Assembly (NCBI RefSeq): GCF_018128905.1
Contig: NZ_CP063808.1
Coordinates: 5,580,001 to 5,644,000 of the forward strand
Length of the DNA stretch: 64,000 nt
Direction: 5' to 3'
Source: Streptomyces sp. A2-16
GTDB taxonomy: Bacteria > Actinomycetota > Actinomycetes > Streptomycetales > Streptomycetaceae
Shown here: positions 16,427-24,561 of the stretch, in pieces
Numbering within the stretch: position 1 is the stretch's first letter
Layout of the letters: the number at the start of each line of letters is the position of its first letter
Made by a program: the position numbers and the translations under genes
The notes under the pieces: generated by a model
What the model saw: the letters and a program-made list of their open reading frames with translations, nothing else
The model's database searches: none
Told to the model about the DNA's origin: nothing

Positions 16427-16711
16427 ATGGCCACGACCGGAAGAGTGGACGCGGAGTTCACCGCGGTCCTCAGCAGGAACCCGCAGAAGGGCAGCTGGAC
16501 CTGTGTCCACTGGCCCGCCTCCGTGGAGTTCTTCGGCACCCGGGGGCTGGTGAAGGTCCGCGGGACGATCGACGGGCACCCCTTCCAGAGCTCCTTCATG
16601 GCCCTCGGCGACGGCACCCACATGCTGCCCGTGAAGGCCGACGTACGAAAGGCCATCGGCAAGGAGTCGGGCGACACGGTGACCGTCCACATCGAGGAAC
16701 GCACCGGCTGA
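16427..16711 (+). CDS. DUF1905 domain protein
   Basis: 94 aa. The sequence FTAVLSRNPQKGSWTCVHWPASVEFFGTRGLVKVRGTIDGHPFQSSFMALGDGTHMLPVKADVRK fits the small beta-barrel DUF1905 family, often paired with or fused to a YdeI-type domain. Here it stands alone. Soluble, function unknown. It follows the SnoaL-like gene by 73 bp and may share its transcript. Confidence 0.85.
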   Translation: MATTGRVDAEFTAVLSRNPQKGSWTCVHWPASVEFFGTRGLVKVRGTIDGHPFQSSFMALGDGTHMLPVKADVRKAIGKESGDTVTVHIEERTG

Positions 16712-17252
16712 CCGGAGCCGGCCAGGCGGCCGACGGGCCGGAGCCGGAGCCCGCCCCGCGCTCGGACAACCGCGGGACAGACGACCGACGGCCCGGTCCG
16801 GCGCCCGACTGCCCGGCAGGCCAGTCGGCGGGGCCCATGCGGTGTCCTCTGCGGCCCGCAGCACGACAGGGCCGCGGATGTCCGCCCGCGCCGGCGTGAC
16901 TCCGGACGGAACTCCGCGCCACGGTCGGTCGGGACAAGACGCCCAGCCCCTGCGGCACTTCGCTGCCCGTGACCGCCCTCGCCCCTCGCAGGAGACCGTG
17001 CCGACCCGGCCCGGCGGGTTCGGTCCGGGACCGGCGATGCACGCCTCACCCATGTGCACGGGGCGAACGCAGCCGACCGGTTCGGTGGAGCCGGTGGCGA
17101 ACAGCTCGCGCACCGTTCGCCGGCCCGGAGTCCGGGAGCCCCAACGGGGCGAGGCGGTCCGGCTGCCTCGCCCCGTTGGCGTACGACGCCTCTCCCCCAG
17201 CGGGTGACGGTGCTGCTCGTTCAGCTGCTCGGCGCCGGCGCCGCCGCTCAGG
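16712..17252. other. 541-bp intergenic region
   Basis: Open frames cross this stretch on both strands, but none has a ribosome site, a recognisable domain or convincing third-position bias. The only clear element is the stem-loop at 17141-17179 (listed separately). It may be a decayed gene region. Confidence 0.45.
17141..17179. terminator. Strong stem-loop, 15-bp perfect inverted repeat
   Basis: CCAACGGGGCGAGGC (17141-17155) and its exact complement (17165-17179) enclose a 9-nt loop. It lies about 75 bp past the stop of the aldo/keto reductase on the minus strand, the position of a factor-independent terminator. Confidence 0.8.
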
Positions 17253-18248
<996 letters not shown>

Positions 18249-18372
18249 CGCGACTCCAGAGGGGTTGGCACGGTGGAACCAGGGTCATGAACCTGTGTCC
18301 ACTCTTTCGCGACCTGGGGGCATTGGTCCAACAGAAGAATCCGATGGAATTGAGCGGCTAGGCTTCTCAATC

Positions 18373-19290
18373 ATGGAACTGCGCCATCTCCAGCACTTCG
18401 TGGCGGTCGCCGAGGACCAGCACTTCACCCGGGCCGCCGAGCGGCTGCTCGTGTCCCAGTCGGGCCTGTCCGCGTCCATCCGGGCGCTGGAGAGGGAGCT
18501 GCAGACCCCGCTGTTCGTCCGGACCACCCGCCGGGTGACCCTCACCCCGGCCGGCCGGGCGCTGCTGGGCGAGGCCGAGCGGATCCTGGCTCAGGTGCGG
18601 TCCGCGCACGAGGCGGTGGCCGCCGTGCAGGGTGTGCTGCGCGGGATGCTCGCGATCGGATCCGAGCAGTGCATCGCCGGGCTGCATGTGGCGGGGCTGC
18701 TCGCCGCGTTCCGGCGGCAGCATCCGGATGTCGAGATCTGTCTGCGCCAGGCGGGGTCGGCCGCGCTGGCGGAGGAGGTGGCGGCCGGGCGCCTCGATCT
18801 GGCCTTCGCCGTGCGGGCGGCGCAGGAGGACACCGACCAGTTGCGTGTCGTACCGCTGTCGAGCGAGCCCATGACCGTGCTGTGCCACCCCAGCCACCGG
18901 CTCGCGGCCGTCGGCGCGGCCGTGACGCCCGAGGACCTGGACGGTGAGGTGTTCGTCGACTTCCATCCGGACTGGGGGCCGCGCCGCACCACCGACGCGG
19001 CCTTCGCCGCCGCGGGAACGCGCCGCAACGTCGCCCTGGAGGTCAACGACGTGCACAGCCTCCTCGACCTGGTGGACGAGAACCTCGGCGTGGCCGTCGT
19101 ACCGCGGCACTTCCGGCACAAGCGGGAGTCGCTGACCGCTCTCCCGGTCAAGGGCACCGGCGAGACCGTGTACGAGACGGTCGCCCTGCTGCCGCCCTCA
19201 CAGGCCACCAGCCCGGCGGCCCGGGCGCTGATGGCCCTGCTGGAAACAGGGGGTTTGGGTACACCCCCGGACGGGGCCCACCCCTCGTGA
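18373..19290 (+). CDS. LysR-family transcriptional regulator
   Basis: 305 aa. Winged HTH at residues 1-60 (MELRHLQHFVAVAEDQHFTRAAERLLVSQSGLSASIRALERELQTPLFVR) and a LysR substrate-binding fold after ~90 (LRGMLAIGSEQC, VEICLRQAGSAALAEEVAAGRLDLAF). The ATG at 18373 lies 8 nt after TAGGCT (18359-18364), suggesting a leaderless or very short leader. It is divergent from the aldo/keto reductase gene, the usual LysR target arrangement. Effector unknown. Confidence 0.9.
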   Translation: MELRHLQHFVAVAEDQHFTRAAERLLVSQSGLSASIRALERELQTPLFVRTTRRVTLTPAGRALLGEAERILAQVRSAHEAVAAVQGVLRGMLAIGSEQCIAGLHVAGLLAAFRRQHPDVEICLRQAGSAALAEEVAAGRLDLAFAVRAAQEDTDQLRVVPLSSEPMTVLCHPSHRLAAVGAAVTPEDLDGEVFVDFHPDWGPRRTTDAAFAAAGTRRNVALEVNDVHSLLDLVDENLGVAVVPRHFRHKRESLTALPVKGTGETVYETVALLPPSQATSPAARALMALLETGGLGTPPDGAHPS

Positions 19291-19366
19291 CCTGATCCCT
19301 CCCGCGCACCAGACTCATGACCGTTCCCGAGGACAACGCGGACAACCACGGTCAGGAGCAGGGAAG

Positions 19367-20866
19367 ATGACGGACCCCACACGACGGAACGTACTGCGCG
19401 GAGCGGCGGCGGTCGCGGCGGCCGGCGCCCTCGTGGGCACCGGGGCGGGCGCACCGCCCGCCGCGGCGGCGCCCCGGACCACACGCCGCTTACCCTTCCT
19501 GGAAGGCGCCTTCGAGCCGGTCACCGAGGAGCTGACGGCCTTCGACCTGCCGGTCACCGGCCGCATCCCCCGCGAGCTGAACGGCCGCTATCTGCGCAAC
19601 GGCCCCAACGTGCTGGGCCTGGAGGACCCGCGCGCCCACCACTGGATGCTCGGCGACGGCATGGTGCACGGGGTCCGGCTGCGCGAGGGACGCGCGGAGT
19701 GGTACCGCAACCGCTGGGTGCGCTCCTCCCAGGTCGCGAAGAAGCTCGGCGAGCCCTACCCGGGCCCGGTGCCGCCGGACGACTTCCCGTGCAACACCCA
19801 TGTGATCCCGTACCGGGGACGGATCCTGGCGCTCCAGGAGAGCGGGCCGCTGCCCTACGAGCTCGACGACGAGCTGAACACCGTGGGCACGTACGACTTC
19901 CGGGGCACCCTGGAGGGCGCGTTCACCGCGCACACCAAGTTCGACGCCCACGCGGGCGAGCTGCACGCGATCGCCTACTACCCGACCTGGGACCATGTGC
20001 GGCACCTGGTGGTGGACCCGGGCGGCCGCGTCTCGCGCAGCACCAGGATCCCGGTGGCGGACGCGCCGATGATCCACGACTTCGCGCTCACCGAGAACCA
20101 CGTGGTGATCCTCGACATGCCGGTGACCTTCGACCCGGCGGGCGCCGAGCGCGGCGACATCGTGCCCTATGTCTGGAACGACCGGCATCCGGCCCGGATC
20201 GGTGTGCTGCCGCGCAAGGGCGGTGCGGTCCGCTGGTTCGAGGTCGACCCGGTGTACTACTCGCACACCCTCAACGCGTACGAGGAGGGGCCGAACCTCG
20301 TCATCGACACGACGAACTTCGACGCGCCCTTCCTCGTGGCGGGCAACGGCTCGGGAGGCCCTTACGGGACGGGCACCCCGCGGCTGGACCGCTGGACGGT
20401 GGACCTGCGGCAGGGGCGGGTGCGGGTGCGGACCCTCGACGACCGTCCGCAGGAGTTCCCTCGGGTCAACGAGGCTCTGGTGTCGCGCCGGCACCGCTAC
20501 GGCTACTCGGCGGCGTCCGCGGAGATGGCCGTGGCCTATCAGGCGATCGACGGCAACCCGCCTCCCGACCGGGCCTTCAGCAACGCGGTCATCAAGCACG
20601 ATCTGCTGAGGGGCACCTCACAGGTGCACCGGCTGCCTCGAGGTGCGGCCGCGAGCGAGGCCGTCTTCGTGCCGGCCGACCCCTGCGCCGAGCGGGCCGC
20701 GGAGGACGACGGCTACGCGATCGCGTATGTGCACAACCCCGATCGCGGGGCCTCGGACCTGGTGATTCTCGCGGCCCAGGACTTCACGGCCGAGCCGGTG
20801 GCCCGGATCCATCTGCCGGGGCGGGTGCCGCTGGGCTTCCACGGGAGCTGGATTCCCGACGCGTGA
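19367..20866 (+). CDS. Tat-exported carotenoid cleavage oxygenase with a TTA codon
   Basis: 499 aa. Residues 1-36 are a twin-arginine signal (TRRNVLRG, Ala-rich core, ending AAAA-P). The rest is a carotenoid oxygenase seven-bladed propeller with the four Fe(II) histidines visible: His189 (AHTKFD), His237 (MIHDF), His300 (YYSHTLNAY) and His492 (GFHGSW). It would cleave a carotenoid or related double bond with O2 outside the cytoplasm. Codon 42 is TTA, so translation should depend on bldA. The ATG follows GGAGCAGGGAAG. No carotenoid biosynthesis genes are in the window. Confidence 0.88.
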   Translation: MTDPTRRNVLRGAAAVAAAGALVGTGAGAPPAAAAPRTTRRLPFLEGAFEPVTEELTAFDLPVTGRIPRELNGRYLRNGPNVLGLEDPRAHHWMLGDGMVHGVRLREGRAEWYRNRWVRSSQVAKKLGEPYPGPVPPDDFPCNTHVIPYRGRILALQESGPLPYELDDELNTVGTYDFRGTLEGAFTAHTKFDAHAGELHAIAYYPTWDHVRHLVVDPGGRVSRSTRIPVADAPMIHDFALTENHVVILDMPVTFDPAGAERGDIVPYVWNDRHPARIGVLPRKGGAVRWFEVDPVYYSHTLNAYEEGPNLVIDTTNFDAPFLVAGNGSGGPYGTGTPRLDRWTVDLRQGRVRVRTLDDRPQEFPRVNEALVSRRHRYGYSAASAEMAVAYQAIDGNPPPDRAFSNAVIKHDLLRGTSQVHRLPRGAAASEAVFVPADPCAERAAEDDGYAIAYVHNPDRGASDLVILAAQDFTAEPVARIHLPGRVPLGFHGSWIPDA

Positions 20867-20893
20867 CGAGGGGTGATGCGCGATGGTGGAGAC

Positions 20894-21409
20894 ATGCATG
20901 CCAAGGACATCCTCATCGACGGGTTCACCCGCATCCAGGAAGAAGTCCACGCCGTCGTCGAGGGCCTGAGCCCCGACGACCTCCACCATCGCCCCGGCCC
21001 CGACGCCAACTCCGTCGCCTGGCTCGTCTGGCATCTCACCCGCGTCCAGGACGACCATGTGGCCGGCGCCTTCGGCCTCGACCAGGTCTGGCTGACGCAG
21101 GACTGGGAGAAGCGCTTCGGCCTGGACCTCAAGCCCCGAGACATCGGCTACGGCCACACCTCCGCGCAGGTGGACAAAGTGCGGGTCGACTCGCCCGACC
21201 TGCTGGCCGGCTACTACGACGCCGTCCACGCCCAGAGCCTCGAAGCCCTGCGCGGGCTGACCGCGGGGGACCTGGAACGGGTCGTGGACGAGAACTGGGA
21301 TCCGCCGGTCACCCTGGGGGTCCGGCTGGTCAGCGTCCTGTCCGACGATCTCCAGCACGTCGGACAGGCAGCCTATCTGCGGGGAATGCTTCAGAGCGCG
21401 GCTTCGTAG
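20894..21409 (+). CDS. DinB/DUF664-family (mycothiol-transferase-like) protein
   Basis: 171 aa. It begins MHAKDILIDGFTRIQEEVHAVVEGLSPDDLHHRPGPDANSVAWLVWHLTRVQDDHV, the four-helix DinB_2 pattern with metal-binding His in LVWHLTRVQDDH and a third His in LQHVGQ. Members transfer or act on mycothiol or related thiols in actinobacteria; the precise role here is unknown. The ATG at 20894 is chosen from family start position; two earlier starts (20873, 20876) are possible. The 3' end overlaps the adenosine deaminase gene by 19 bp tail to tail. Confidence 0.8.
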   Translation: MHAKDILIDGFTRIQEEVHAVVEGLSPDDLHHRPGPDANSVAWLVWHLTRVQDDHVAGAFGLDQVWLTQDWEKRFGLDLKPRDIGYGHTSAQVDKVRVDSPDLLAGYYDAVHAQSLEALRGLTAGDLERVVDENWDPPVTLGVRLVSVLSDDLQHVGQAAYLRGMLQSAAS

Positions 21410-22470
21410 CCGGGCAGGACGACGTCCTCGATGAGGGCCTTGCGCTCGTCGAACGGGATGAAGGCGCTCTTCAGTGCGTTCACCGTGACCGTGCGCAGGT
21501 CCTCGACGCTCCAGCCGGCCTCCTCGACCAGCAGCGACATCTCCCGGGTCATCGTCGTCCCCGACACCAGCCGGTTGTCGGTGTTGAGGGTGACGCGGAA
21601 GCCCAGGTCCTTCAGGGCCGTGATCGGGTGCTCGGCGATGGAGGTGGCGGCGCCGGTCTGCAGGTTGGAGGTCGGGCACATCTCCAGGGCGATACGGCGG
21701 TCCCGGACCCAGCCCGCGAGCCGGCCGAGCTTGCCGCCCGCGAGGTCGGGGATGTCCTCGGTGATCCGCACGCCGTGGCCGAGGCGCTGGGCGCCGCACA
21801 CCTGGACGGCCTGGTGGATGCTGGGCAGGCCGTGGGCCTCGCCGGCGTGGATGGTGAACGGCACGTTCTCGCGGCGCAGGTGCTCGAAGGCGTCCAGGTG
21901 GTCGGCGGCCGGGAAGCCGTCCTCGGCACCGGCGATGTCGAAGCCGACGACACCGGCGTCCCGGAAGGCGACGGCCAGGTCGGCGGCCTCGCGCACCCGG
22001 TCGAACATCCGCATCCCGCACAGCAGCGTGCCGACCCGCACGGGGGTGCCGACGGCGGCGGCCTTCGCCATGCCGGCGGCCAGGCCCTCCTGGACGGTCT
22101 CGACGACCTCGGCCATGGTCAGCTCGCCGTTGGTGTTCAGCTCGGGGGCGTAGCGCACCTCGCCGTACACGACCCCGTCGGCGGCCAGGTCGAGGACGTA
22201 CTCCTCGGCCGCGCGCAGCAGGCCCTCGCGGGTCTGCAGGACGGCGAGGGTGTGCTCGAAGGTGGCTATGTAGCGCACCAGGTCACCGGAGTTGGCGGCC
22301 TCGAAGTACCAGGCGGCGAGGGCGTCCGGGTCGGTGGTGGGCAGGGTGTGGCCGACCTCCGCCGCGAGCTCCACCACGGTGGCGGGGCGCAGGCCGCCGT
22401 CGAGGTGGTCGTGCAGGACGGCCTTGGGGAGGCGGCGGATCAGGTCGGCGTCTACGCGCGTAGCGGTCAT
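21391..22470 (-). CDS. add: Adenosine deaminase
   Basis: 359 aa, the usual length. Metal-dependent hydrolase signatures: HDHLDGG near residue 20, HAGEAHG, RLGHGVR, and TLNTDNRLVSG near the end. These give the zinc ligands and catalytic Glu/Asp/His of adenosine deaminase (adenosine to inosine and ammonia, purine salvage, cytoplasmic). The start ATG at 22470 lies 36 bp after a VOC gene in the same direction. Streptomyces carry several copies, so this may be one of a set. Confidence 0.93.
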   Translation of the reverse strand: MTATRVDADLIRRLPKAVLHDHLDGGLRPATVVELAAEVGHTLPTTDPDALAAWYFEAANSGDLVRYIATFEHTLAVLQTREGLLRAAEEYVLDLAADGVVYGEVRYAPELNTNGELTMAEVVETVQEGLAAGMAKAAAVGTPVRVGTLLCGMRMFDRVREAADLAVAFRDAGVVGFDIAGAEDGFPAADHLDAFEHLRRENVPFTIHAGEAHGLPSIHQAVQVCGAQRLGHGVRITEDIPDLAGGKLGRLAGWVRDRRIALEMCPTSNLQTGAATSIAEHPITALKDLGFRVTLNTDNRLVSGTTMTREMSLLVEEAGWSVEDLRTVTVNALKSAFIPFDERKALIEDVVLPGYEAAL

Positions 22471-22506
22471 GGCGGGGTCTTTCCTCGAACAGGGGGACGG
22501 GAGCGG

Positions 22507-22899
22507 TCAGGCGGCGGGCTGGAGCAGGTCCCAGCGGTTTCCGTACAGGTCCTGGAAGACGGCGACCGAGCCGTAGGACTCGTGGCGGGGCTCCTCCAGG
22601 AAGGTCACGCCCGCGGCGAGCATCCGGGCGTGGTCCCGGGCGAAGTCGTCGGTGTGCAGGAAGAAGCCGACGCGACCGCCGGTCTGGTTGCCCACCCGGT
22701 CCTGCTGGGCGCCGCCCTTGGCGCGGGCGAGCAGCAGATCGGTGCCGCTCTCGCGGTCGTCCGGCCGTACGACGACCCAGCGGGAGCCGTCGGGGCGGGG
22801 CGTGTCCTCGACGAGGCGGAAACCGAGGGCCTCGGTGTAGAAGCGGAGCGCCTCGTCGTAGTCGTCGACGACGAGGGTGACCAGGGCGACGCGTCTCAT
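22507..22899 (-). CDS. VOC-family (glyoxalase-like) protein
   Basis: 130 aa. Paired beta-alpha-beta-beta-beta units: VALVTLVVDDYDEALRFYTEALGFRLVED and VGFFLHTDDFARDHARMLAAGVTFLEEP, ending SVAVFQDLYGNRWDLLQP. This fits the small dimeric VOC proteins with probable metal ligands in the first strand and the FQDLYGN region. The substrate is unknown. It is immediately upstream of the adenosine deaminase gene and probably cotranscribed. Confidence 0.85.
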   Translation of the reverse strand: MRRVALVTLVVDDYDEALRFYTEALGFRLVEDTPRPDGSRWVVVRPDDRESGTDLLLARAKGGAQQDRVGNQTGGRVGFFLHTDDFARDHARMLAAGVTFLEEPRHESYGSVAVFQDLYGNRWDLLQPAA

Positions 22900-22984
22900 C
22901 GGAGCCTCTCGGGACAGGTGGTTGACGGGAGAGGTTATACGTAAAACCTCGGGGGCGCCAGTCCGGTCGCCGGCGGCTCCCCGG

Positions 22985-23100
22985 AAGCCCGCCGAAGCCT
23001 CTTCCGAAGCTCCTCTTTAGAAGCTCCAGAGGCTCTTTCGAAGCTCCGGAGGCTCTCTCGGAGCTCCCGGGACTCTTCCGGAGTTCTCGGGGGGGACGTG
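22985..23100. repeat. Degenerate 20-bp tandem repeat, each unit partly palindromic
   Basis: Consecutive 20-bp units at 23021-23040, 23041-23060, 23061-23080 and (partial) 23081-23090 share the pattern RAGCTCCNGAGGCTCTYTCG. A shortened unit lies at 23007-23020 and a diverged one before it. The AGCTCC-GGAG core of each unit is self-complementary. It fills most of the divergent gap between the VOC gene and the PPOX gene and encodes nothing evident. Confidence 0.75.
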
Positions 23101-23154
23101 TCTCGGTCGACGGTCGTAGGGCCGTGGACCGAGGCGGTGGGAGGGGGCGGGCGG

Positions 23155-23167
23155 TAGCGTCGCGGTC
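23155..23167 (+). promoter_or_regulatory. -10 box TAGCGT, leaderless PPOX gene
   Basis: TAGCGT (23155-23160), 7 nt, ATG at 23168, with no Shine-Dalgarno sequence. Confidence 0.5.
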
Positions 23168-23623
23168 ATGACGATCACCGAGGGCCGTGCCCCCGAACAG
23201 CGCAAGCGTGACGTACTGGCCCGCCTGGAGCGGGAGATGGACATCTGGGTGGCCTCGGCGGACGCCGAGGGGCTGCCGTGTCTGGTCGCGCTGTGGTTCG
23301 TCTGGGACGGCGAGTGCGTCTGGCTGTCCACCCGGATCACCAATCCCACGGGCCGCAATCTGCGCGACGGCCGCCGCACCCGGCTGGCCCTGGGGGACAC
23401 CCAGGACGTCGTGCTCATCGACGGGGACGTGCGGACGTACGCCGGGACGGACGTGCCGTCCGCGGCGATCGACGCCTTCCGGGCGAAGACGGGCTGGGAT
23501 CCGCGCGAGGACAGCGCCTCCTACGCCTTCTTCCAGGTGCGCCCGCGCACCGTGCAGGCCCTCAACGGCGTGCACGAGATGCGCGGGCGGCATGTCATGG
23601 AGGACGGCGTCTGGATCGCCTGA
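23168..23623 (+). CDS. PPOX-class (pyridoxamine oxidase-like, probable F420/FMN) protein
   Basis: 151 aa split-barrel flavin-binding fold: REMDIWVASADAEGLPCLVALWFVWDGECVWLSTRITNPTGRNLRDGRRTRLALGDTQDVVLIDGDVR. In actinobacteria such proteins often bind F420 rather than FMN. The substrate is unknown. It is convergent with the aldo/keto reductase, whose stop is 4 bp away. Confidence 0.83.
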   Translation: MTITEGRAPEQRKRDVLARLEREMDIWVASADAEGLPCLVALWFVWDGECVWLSTRITNPTGRNLRDGRRTRLALGDTQDVVLIDGDVRTYAGTDVPSAAIDAFRAKTGWDPREDSASYAFFQVRPRTVQALNGVHEMRGRHVMEDGVWIA

Positions 23624-23627
23624 TCCG

Positions 23628-24533
23628 TCAACCAGCTTGCCGGTGCAGCGAGTTCAGGGTGTCGAGCTCGTCCCGGGTGAGCCGCAGGGCGCCCGCCGCG
23701 ATGTTCTCGGCGAGGTGGTCGGGGTTCCCGGTGCCGGGGATCGCCAGGACGTGCGGGCCCTGTGCGAGGGTCCAGGCCAGCCTGACCTGGGCGGGGGACG
23801 CGTCGTGCGCCCGAGCGACGGCCAGCACCGCCTCGTCGTGGGCGTCGGTGGCGCCCTCGGGTCCGGCCTCCCCGGCGATCGCGTAGAACGGCACGAAGGC
23901 GATGCCCTGTGCACCGCAGATCCGCAGCATCTCGTCGGTGACCCGGTTGCGGGAGCCGAGCCCGAAACGGTTCTGCACGGACACCACCGGCGCGATGGCC
24001 TGCGCCTCGGCCAGGTGCCTGGGTTCGACGTCGGAGATGCCGAGGTGCCGGACGAGGCCCTTGTCGCGCAGTTCGGCGAGGGCACCGAAGTGCTCGGCGA
24101 CCGAGTCCTGGCCCATCCGGCGCAGGTACACCAGGTCGAGGTGGTCGCGGCCGAGCTGGCGCAGGTTCTCCTCCACGTGGCCGCGCAGGTCCTCCGGGCG
24201 TGCCGACGTGGCCCACTCCCCCGCGTAGTCGCGGAAGGGGCCCACCTTCGCGGCGATGACGAGGTCGTCGCGGTACGGCGACAGCGCGCTGTTGATGATC
24301 TCGTTGGCGGAGCGCAGGGAGGAGAAGTAGAAGGCGGCGGTGTCGATGTGGTTCACGCCGAGCTCGATCGCCCTGCGCAGCACGGCGATCGAGCGCTCAC
24401 GGTCGCTCGGGGTGCCGAGATGGAAGGCCGCGCTCCCGGTCAGCCGCATCGCGCCGAAGCCGATGCGCCGCACGGTGAGATCGCCGAATGTCCAGGTGCC
24501 GGCCGCGTCCGCGGTGATCGTTTCGGAGGTCAT
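23628..24533 (-). CDS. Aldo/keto reductase (last gene of the dehydroshikimate operon)
   Basis: 301 aa. IGFGAMRLTG, HIDTAAFYFSS (Asp; Tyr), VIAAKVGPF (Lys), LDLVYLRRMG (His replaced by Arg), VQNRFGLGSRN, PFYAIAG, AIPGTGNPDHLAENI. The usual catalytic His in the fourth position is Arg here (LVYLRRMG), as in some bacterial members. The ATG at 24533 lies 28 nt after the stop of the dehydroshikimate dehydratase gene, so it is probably the third gene of that operon. Substrate unknown. Confidence 0.85.
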   Translation of the reverse strand: MTSETITADAAGTWTFGDLTVRRIGFGAMRLTGSAAFHLGTPSDRERSIAVLRRAIELGVNHIDTAAFYFSSLRSANEIINSALSPYRDDLVIAAKVGPFRDYAGEWATSARPEDLRGHVEENLRQLGRDHLDLVYLRRMGQDSVAEHFGALAELRDKGLVRHLGISDVEPRHLAEAQAIAPVVSVQNRFGLGSRNRVTDEMLRICGAQGIAFVPFYAIAGEAGPEGATDAHDEAVLAVARAHDASPAQVRLAWTLAQGPHVLAIPGTGNPDHLAENIAAGALRLTRDELDTLNSLHRQAG

Positions 24534-24561
24534 CGGCGGATGATGACACACCTGCGGCTGC

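Noticed and set aside
16307..17113. Long minus-strand open frames over 16.3-17.1 kb
   Set aside because: They overlap two well supported plus-strand genes, have no ribosome site or recognisable domain, and are Arg/Gly/Pro/Ala-rich as expected for shadow frames in GC-rich DNA.
21391..21409. Overlap of DinB and adenosine deaminase 3' ends as a sign of wrong frames
   Set aside because: Both frames keep family motifs up to their ends; short tail-to-tail overlaps also occur elsewhere here (55829-55836).
22985..23100. 20-bp repeats considered as a CRISPR array or an integron site
   Set aside because: No spacer sequence between units, no integrase or cas gene nearby.
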